Assembly: GCA_041690255.1 (NCBI GenBank)
Contig: JAWLHU010000003.1
Coordinates: forward strand, 248,001 to 312,000
Direction: 5' to 3'
DNA length: 64,000 nt
Origin: JAWLHU01 sp041690255
GTDB lineage: Bacteria > Bacillota > Sulfobacillia > Symbiobacteriales > Symbiobacteriaceae
Shown: one piece after another, positions 59,116-64,000 of the stretch
Layout of the letters: the number at the start of each line of letters is the position of its first letter
Position numbering within the stretch: position 1 is the first letter of the stretch
Made by a program: the position numbers and the translations under genes
Notes under the pieces: model-generated
What the model was told of the DNA's origin: nothing
The model's input: the letters and a program-made list of their open reading frames with translations, nothing else
The model's database searches: none

Positions 59116-60300
59116 CTAGGCAGATGCGGTTGCAGACTCGAACGTTCGTCCCAGAATGAGTGCCGGGGCTACCGCCGCAATCGCCACGAGGCCCAGGGCC
59201 GTCATGGCCGTCTGCTGCTGGGTAAAGCTATGACTCATCAGCAGCAGGAGAATCATGCCGAAGGACCTGCCGAGTACCAGACAGCATTCCCGAATGACGA
59301 TGCGCTCCATCTGGCTCTCTCCGCCATCGGCACCAATCGCGTCAAAGGTCTGGGTGAGGAAGGGAATGCCGAGGAGCGGGCCTGCCATGGCGCCAACCAA
59401 GCTGTAGAGTAGCAGGGTCGTGTAGTCGAGGTTCACCAGCATGAGCGAGGCCGCCCCGGCCTGTAGAAGACCGCTGATCAACATGGACTGGTACCACTTG
59501 TGCCGGGGCAGGAACCGACCGGTCAACCAGTTCGCGACCAGGCCCACGGCGGCAGTGATCAGGGAGAAGTTGCCCATCATACGTGCGTCGCCGGTCGCCA
59601 CGTAGACCAGCACCGAGGGGAGAAAGCTGAGCGTGCCATCACGAAAACCTGCGACCACGTGAGCCGCCAGCGTGCGCCACCAGCGGTGCCCCACCATATG
59701 CTCGCGCAGCCCGTCACGAAGGCGATACGGCAGATTCGAGCCCAGGGTGAAGATGCCGGCGCTGATCAGCGCGGCCAGGCCGTAGGAGAGCGCAGCGAGG
59801 CCGAAGACCACCTGATAGCCCAGACCCGGACCAAACCCGGCCACCAGACGGCTCCCGGTAAACGGGCCGACCAGCGCGGTGAAGGACCAACTGGCGCTGA
59901 CATAGCTCCAGTAGCGTGGCCGCTCGTCCGGCGCGGTCGCCTGCTGGATCAGCATGTTCTGGCCGACCCAGAAAGCGCCCTGCCCCAGTCCCGTCAACGC
60001 TCCCAGCAACTCCAGGTACTGGCTGGCCCGAGTCCCGAGAAGGAGGACGGCCAGGAAGAAGGAGACCTGGAGGAGCAGACCAATGCGGACCGCTACGACA
60101 GACCGACCGCGCTTGGCCATGGGGCCGAGCAGAAGAAAGGCGAGGGCCAGAGCAATCGGTGAGGCCAGGTTGTACCGACCCAGATCGGCCAGATCGCCCC
60201 CTTGATCCCAGAGAAAGGCCTGGACAAACAATCCACTGAGAGACTGACCCAGCAAGACAAGAACCAAAAGTGCTAATAACCGGGTGCCCTGTTTATTCAC
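59116..60300 (-). CDS. MFS transporter
   Basis: The 394 residues give about 12 transmembrane helices with a central loop (YRLRDGLREHMVGHRWW) and a typical motif-A-like charge cluster after helix 2 (GPMAKRGRSVVAVR). The substrate is unknown. It is close upstream of aspA, so dicarboxylate or amino-acid transport is thinkable, but drug export looks equally likely. Confidence 0.85.
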   Translation of the reverse strand: MNKQGTRLLALLVLVLLGQSLSGLFVQAFLWDQGGDLADLGRYNLASPIALALAFLLLGPMAKRGRSVVAVRIGLLLQVSFFLAVLLLGTRASQYLELLGALTGLGQGAFWVGQNMLIQQATAPDERPRYWSYVSASWSFTALVGPFTGSRLVAGFGPGLGYQVVFGLAALSYGLAALISAGIFTLGSNLPYRLRDGLREHMVGHRWWRTLAAHVVAGFRDGTLSFLPSVLVYVATGDARMMGNFSLITAAVGLVANWLTGRFLPRHKWYQSMLISGLLQAGAASLMLVNLDYTTLLLYSLVGAMAGPLLGIPFLTQTFDAIGADGGESQMERIVIRECCLVLGRSFGMILLLLMSHSFTQQQTAMTALGLVAIAAVAPALILGRTFESATASA

Positions 60301-60460
60301 GGGCCGCCTCTCCTCTTATTATCGCCGCAGGGCTACCCAGCCGTACGACGTCCATCTACGGAACGGATGGAGATTCGCTGGAGAGGGCTGAACTCCTGCA
60401 GTGAAAAGGTGTCTACCTTGCGCTGCCCGCGGGCAGACTTTGAGCAGGAGGTGTTGGGTC

Positions 60461-61093
60461 TTGAGGTTCATTTGGCGGAACGCTCCAGGCCTGCTGGCAG
60501 CCACTGCGATCCTGGTTGCGACGCTCTTCCTGACCGGGCCATCTCTTCGACCGTCAGACCAAGCACAGAACGAGACGCCCCCGAGCACGACGGCGAGCGG
60601 CATCGCCCCTGTACCTTCGGAGACGCCTCCCGCGGAGGTGTTGGCTCGCGCCGTGGAGCGGGTGACCCGGGGCGCCTCTCCCATGCCCTATTTCGCCGAG
60701 CCGGCCGAAGCCGCCCAGTTCCTGGAGCGGTGGTACGGACGTCTGCCGGAAGGCAAGGTCCTGGTAGCCATGGCCGATGCGTTCAACGCAGGGGCTGAGG
60801 CTGGCCACCTGGTCCCCGTCCGGCTCTACCTGGACAGCGGCAGCCGGGTACTCTGCCTGACCGGCGAGGCCGGCGTTAAGTCCTCCCCCCAGGGGAATCG
60901 AATCCGGCGCCTGACACTCACGGTGGAGCCGCTCCTGGTCGATTCCTGGGCGGCTGCGACCGGGCGGCTGAAGGCTGCAGTTGGCGTGGTCCCAAAGGTG
61001 GCAGCTGCCCCGTTCTATGGGCGCTTCCGCTTCACCGTTGGCGACCGGCACTACGCGGTCGATGCCGCCTCGGGCGAGGTGATCCTGGAGTGA
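60461..61093 (+). CDS. Membrane-anchored protein coupled to a DUF421 gene
   Basis: About 210 residues from a TTG at 60461, 9 bases after AGGAGG. One N-terminal transmembrane helix (PGLLAATAILVATLFLTG) is followed by a Pro/Ser/Thr-rich segment and an outside domain (VPVRLYLDSGSRVLCLTGEA, ... GDRHYAVDAASGEVILE). I recognise no family. Its stop overlaps the GTG of the YetF-like gene, so the two products should work together at the membrane. Confidence 0.65.
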   Translation: MRFIWRNAPGLLAATAILVATLFLTGPSLRPSDQAQNETPPSTTASGIAPVPSETPPAEVLARAVERVTRGASPMPYFAEPAEAAQFLERWYGRLPEGKVLVAMADAFNAGAEAGHLVPVRLYLDSGSRVLCLTGEAGVKSSPQGNRIRRLTLTVEPLLVDSWAAATGRLKAAVGVVPKVAAAPFYGRFRFTVGDRHYAVDAASGEVILE

Positions 61094-61812
61094 TCCTTCC
61101 GGTACTCCTCCGGGTCACCATGATCTTCTTCGTCCTGCTGGTCCTGACCCGACTGGCCGGCAAGAAGCAACTCAGCCAGTCAACCTACTTCGATTTCATT
61201 ACCGCGATCGCTGTAGGTGACCTGGTGGCCGAGAACCTGGCAGACCCCGAGAAGCCTGTTCTGCCCTGGTTGGCGGGGACTGTGCTCTGGTTCGCTCTGA
61301 CGATCGCCCTGGACCTGACCGTCCTGAAGAATCGCCCGATCGCCAAGCTCATGGAAGGTGAACCCAGCGTCGTCATCGAGAACGGACGGATTCTGGAGAA
61401 GAACCTCGCCCGGAACTTCCTCCGCGTCGATGACCTTCTGGCCCGCCTCCGGGCCCAGGGCCACTTCAACCCTTCCGATGTGGAGTTTGCGATCTTCGAA
61501 ACCGACGGCACGGTCAGCGTCCTGGCCAAATCCCAGGCTCGGCCAGTCACGCCAAGGGATCTCGGGCTCTTCACGGAGTACGAGGGCGTCACTCGCGAGC
61601 TGGTCATGGAAGGCCGGGTGATCCAATCCAACCTGAAGGCCATAAACCTCTCAGAGGAGTGGTTGCGGGCCGAACTTCTGCGGCTGGGATACGACGACCT
61701 CCAGCAGGTCTTCTACGCAGCCGTCGACAGCCAGGGAAAGCTCTTCGTCGACGGCTACTGTGATCGCATTTCGGGCAGCCGTGTGCAGGTCGCCGACAAG
61801 GGACCCCACTAA
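61090..61812 (+). CDS. YetF/DUF421 membrane protein
   Basis: The 240 residues have three transmembrane helices in the first 75 and the DUF421 soluble domain (GEPSVVIENGRILEKNLARN, FAIFETDGTVSVLAKSQARP). Family members such as YetF, YdfS and YkjA occur in spore-formers and affect spore inner-membrane mobility and germination. The GTG start overlaps the upstream stop. Confidence 0.9.
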   Translation: MILPVLLRVTMIFFVLLVLTRLAGKKQLSQSTYFDFITAIAVGDLVAENLADPEKPVLPWLAGTVLWFALTIALDLTVLKNRPIAKLMEGEPSVVIENGRILEKNLARNFLRVDDLLARLRAQGHFNPSDVEFAIFETDGTVSVLAKSQARPVTPRDLGLFTEYEGVTRELVMEGRVIQSNLKAINLSEEWLRAELLRLGYDDLQQVFYAAVDSQGKLFVDGYCDRISGSRVQVADKGPH

Positions 61813-61852
61813 GAGGCGCCCGGCTCGGGTTGAGCAGGGCGCCTCGCATTTG
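61813..61852. terminator. Terminator between convergent genes
   Basis: GAGGCGCCC and GGGCGCCTC form a perfect 9-bp stem between the YetF-like and lyase genes. GCATTTG follows on the plus strand. Confidence 0.7.
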
Positions 61853-63061
61853 TCAGGCCTTGACCGGGGTGGGGAGGCTGGCGTGGAGTGCCTGGTCCAG
61901 GTCGGCGATCAGATCGGCCGGATCCTCCAGCCCCACCGAGAGCCGGACCAGCCCATCGGTGATGCCCGAGGCGAGCCGGACCTCCGGCGGAATGACGGCA
62001 TGGGTCATGGAGGCCGGGTGCTGGATCAAGGTGTCCGCATCGCCCAGGGAGACGGCCACCTGGCAGAGCCTGACGGCATTCAGCATCCGCCGGCCCGCCT
62101 CGACGCCGCCCTTGACCTCGAAGGCCATAATGCCACCGAACCCGTCCATCTGCTCCTTGGCCAACTCATGCTGGGCAAAGGATTCAAGGCCCGGGTACCA
62201 GATCTTCTCCACCTGTGGATGCGCCTCGAGGAAGCGGGCCACCTTCATGGCGTTCTCGCTGTGCCGCTCCATCCGCACGTGGAGTGTCTTCAGGCCCCGG
62301 ATCAGGAGCCAGGCGTCGAAGGGGGAGATCACACCGCCCACATTCTTCAAGGTGGTCATGCGGACCTCATCGATAAATGCCTTTTGCCCGACCGCCACGC
62401 CGGCGATCACATCGCCGTGGCCGCCGATATACTTCGTAGCACTGTGAACCACTACGTCGGCTCCGTGCTCCAACGGCCGCTGCAGGTAGGGCGACATGAA
62501 GGTGTTGTCGACCACCACGCTGATCCCGTGCTGGTGGGCCAGATCGGAGAGCAGGCGGATGTCGGCCAGCTTCATCGTCGGGTTCGCAGGGGTCTCGAAG
62601 AGCAGGACCTTCGTGTTTGGCCGGATCGCCTGCGCCACCCTGTCAGGCTGCGAGATATCAACCTGGGTCGACTCCACGCCAAACTTGCCGAGCACGTCAT
62701 GCACAAAGTCATAGGTGCACCCGTAGATCGCATCGCCGTAGATCACATGATCACCGGTCTTCACCAGAGCCATGACGACCGCCGAGACGGCAGCCATGCC
62801 AGAGCCAAAGGCGAGAGCCGCCTCACCGCTCTCCAGGCTGGCAACCTTCTCCTCCAAGACCGTTTGGGTTGGGTTGCCGATCCGGGTGTACACGTAACCC
62901 GGTTCTTCGCCGGCGAATCGGGCAGCACCCTGCTCGGCGCTGCCAAAGACAAAGGTTGAGGTCTGGTAGATAGGGGTGGACAGGGAGCCGGTCAGGGGAT
63001 CCGGATGCTGTCCCGCGTGCACGCAACGGGTAGCCAGGGCCTGATCGCGCTTCTTCTCCAT
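61853..63061 (-). CDS. Methionine gamma-lyase-type PLP enzyme
   Basis: 402 residues from the ATG at 63061, 9 bases after GGAGGTG. It belongs to the Cys/Met metabolism PLP family, with SATKYIGGHGD (Lys210 binds PLP), YTRIGNPT and NPTMKLADI. Cys115 in IYGCTYDF sits at the position of the reactive cysteine typical of methionine gamma-lyases (Cys116 in Pseudomonas), with Tyr113 before it. The predicted reaction turns methionine into methanethiol, ammonia and 2-oxobutyrate. Cystathionine gamma-synthase/lyase is the alternative. A sigma-54 promoter precedes it. Confidence 0.88.
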   Translation of the reverse strand: MEKKRDQALATRCVHAGQHPDPLTGSLSTPIYQTSTFVFGSAEQGAARFAGEEPGYVYTRIGNPTQTVLEEKVASLESGEAALAFGSGMAAVSAVVMALVKTGDHVIYGDAIYGCTYDFVHDVLGKFGVESTQVDISQPDRVAQAIRPNTKVLLFETPANPTMKLADIRLLSDLAHQHGISVVVDNTFMSPYLQRPLEHGADVVVHSATKYIGGHGDVIAGVAVGQKAFIDEVRMTTLKNVGGVISPFDAWLLIRGLKTLHVRMERHSENAMKVARFLEAHPQVEKIWYPGLESFAQHELAKEQMDGFGGIMAFEVKGGVEAGRRMLNAVRLCQVAVSLGDADTLIQHPASMTHAVIPPEVRLASGITDGLVRLSVGLEDPADLIADLDQALHASLPTPVKA

Positions 63062-63111
63062 GAAGTGCACCTCCGATTTTGCTGGGGAAACTCCTCATGG
63101 GTCTCTCCTCA

Positions 63112-63127
63112 TGCAAATCGCGTGCCA
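63112..63127 (-). promoter_or_regulatory. Sigma-54 promoter of the methionine gamma-lyase gene
   Basis: On the minus strand TGGCACGCGATTTGCA matches the -24/-12 consensus TGGCACG-N4-TTGCA at every position. The start codon lies about 40 bases past the expected transcription start. Confidence 0.93.
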
Positions 63128-63192
63128 GGGCGATCAAAAGCCCGCGTTCCTTGTCGCGCCTTGGTTGAAAGGTAGGACTCGTCCAACGATCC

Positions 63193-63229
63193 GGAACGTT
63201 TTCGTGCCAGATGGAACGTTTTCTTGCCA
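63193..63229. promoter_or_regulatory. Tandem 17-bp upstream activating sites
   Basis: GGAACGTTTTCGTGCCA (63193-63209) and GGAACGTTTTCTTGCCA (63213-63229) differ at one base and are spaced 20 bp, two helical turns. They lie about 100-120 bp upstream of the sigma-54 start, where enhancer-binding proteins dock. Confidence 0.8.
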
Positions 63230-63256
63230 ATGTAGATGGGGTGAGAGCTCCCGCCC

Positions 63257-64000
63257 TTACTCCCGCAACAGGTGCGAGAGCCCGAGACGGTGCACCTTAT
63301 TCAGGATCGTCGTGTGCGAGACCTCCAGCAGCTCCGCCGCCTTGCGGGCACTACCGGTCCGGGCTAACGCCTCGGCAATCACCTGCCGCTCCACCTCAGC
63401 GAGCCGCTCCCTCAGCCCGCCGTGCTGCCAGGCCGCCGGAACAGTTGGCAAGGGCTCGAGCATCAAATGGTCAGCGCCAATCTCTCCCGAAGTCGCCAGG
63501 GCCAGCGCCCGCTCCAGGGTATTCTCCAACTCGCGGACGTTTCCTGGCCACGGGTACTCCTTCAGCCGGCGCCAAGCCTCATCGGTCAACCGCGGGGGCA
63601 GTCGCCCGGTCCGGGACGCCCACCGCTGCAGGGTGTACTCGACGAGCACGGCGATATCCTCCCGCCGGGCCCTCAGAGGCGGAATCACCAGGGGGATTAC
63701 GTTCAGGCGATAGTACAGATCGTCGCGAAACTGGCGCTCCGATACCATCGAACGTAAATTGCGGTTCGTCGCCGCGATCACCCGTACATCCACAGCGATC
63801 TCCTCCCGCCCGCCCACCCGGCGGACACGCCCCTCCTGGAGGACGCGGAGCAGCTTGGCCTGCAGATGACCGGGGATCTCGCCAATCTCATCAAGAAAGA
63901 CGGTCCCACCCGAAGCGAACTCGAAGATGCCCTGCTTACCGCCCCGCTTCGCTCCCGTGAAGGAGCCCTCCTCGTAGCCGAACAACTCGCTCTCCAGCAG
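63257..64000 (-). CDS. Sigma-54-dependent transcriptional activator, C-terminal part
   Basis: The gene runs off the right edge; 247 codons are visible. They cover the AAA+ domain from ELFGYEEGSFTGAKRGGKQG (GSFTGA, a conservative variant of the GAFTGA sigma-54 contact loop) through FLDEIGEIP (Walker B) and the arginine-finger region to EYPWPGNVREL. A Fis-type HTH follows with a TyrR-like SHTTILNKV. The sensory N-terminus and Walker A lie outside. It ends 28 bases before the tandem 17-bp sites and most likely activates the lyase gene. Confidence 0.92.
   Translation of the reverse strand: MLESELFGYEEGSFTGAKRGGKQGIFEFASGGTVFLDEIGEIPGHLQAKLLRVLQEGRVRRVGGREEIAVDVRVIAATNRNLRSMVSERQFRDDLYYRLNVIPLVIPPLRARREDIAVLVEYTLQRWASRTGRLPPRLTDEAWRRLKEYPWPGNVRELENTLERALALATSGEIGADHLMLEPLPTVPAAWQHGGLRERLAEVERQVIAEALARTGSARKAAELLEVSHTTILNKVHRLGLSHLLRE

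Noticed and set aside
63193..63229. The 17-bp repeats as sigma-54 promoters
   Set aside because: They contain TGGCA(C/A)G on the minus strand but no TTGC at the -12 position; the perfect promoter lies at 63112-63127, so they fit activator sites better.

Overview
This window looks like the chromosome of a high-GC Firmicute. The clues are strong AGGAGG-type ribosome binding sites, many GTG and TTG starts, a CotS-like coat-kinase homologue, a Bacillus/Geobacillus-like DNA polymerase I with a dead proofreading domain, and sigma-A promoters in front of tRNA genes with encoded CCA. A Symbiobacterium-like bacterium is my best guess. That is an inference from gene content and composition, not a database match.

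Layout. 1-5 kb: the end of a metallo-beta-lactamase-fold gene, an AadA-like nucleotidyltransferase, an orphan ModA-type lipoprotein coupled to a DUF364 protein, then a graveyard in which fragments of three unrelated genes sit end to end. 5-8.3 kb: a four-gene MacB/FtsX-type ABC export operon. 8.4-15 kb: tRNA-Leu(GAG), a lipase-like hydrolase, and a replication/repair operon (polA, mutM, a small gene, coaE, a lytic transglycosylase, a small membrane protein). 15-17.5 kb: an ECF sigma / anti-sigma / SIMPL operon with a candidate self-recognised promoter. 17.8 kb: tRNA-Leu(CAA).

18.1-32.1 kb is the most unusual region. It is a complete-looking siphophage-type tail cassette (tail terminator, tail tube, two chaperone frames joined by a canonical A AAA AAC slippery site, tape measure, hub, fibres, holin-like and endolysin genes). 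I find no terminase, portal, capsid, replication or integrase gene. It is controlled from a divergent region with three related 15-bp dyads, an XRE repressor and an ImmA-type metallopeptidase. I read it as a non-contractile (F-type) tailocin or a defective prophage evolving into one. Several genes at its distal end are decaying.

32.3-54.5 kb: a response regulator with a large CHASE3/GAF/PAS sensor kinase; amidase, DUF5995, AIM24 and DUF885 genes; a 10-bp tandem repeat array upstream of the DUF885 gene; mrp; thioesterase; the glycolytic pair pfkA-pyk; a purine nucleoside phosphorylase with altered base-binding residues beside a YVTN propeller gene; a cupin-metallopeptidase fusion; an S9 peptidase; and glpD behind an apparent transcription attenuator.

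54.7-64 kb: coat-kinase-like, YcaQ-like and CoA-binding genes, aspartate ammonia-lyase, an MFS transporter, a YetF-type pair, and methionine gamma-lyase. The lyase has a textbook sigma-54 promoter and two 17-bp direct repeats upstream, directly next to a sigma-54 activator gene that runs off the window.
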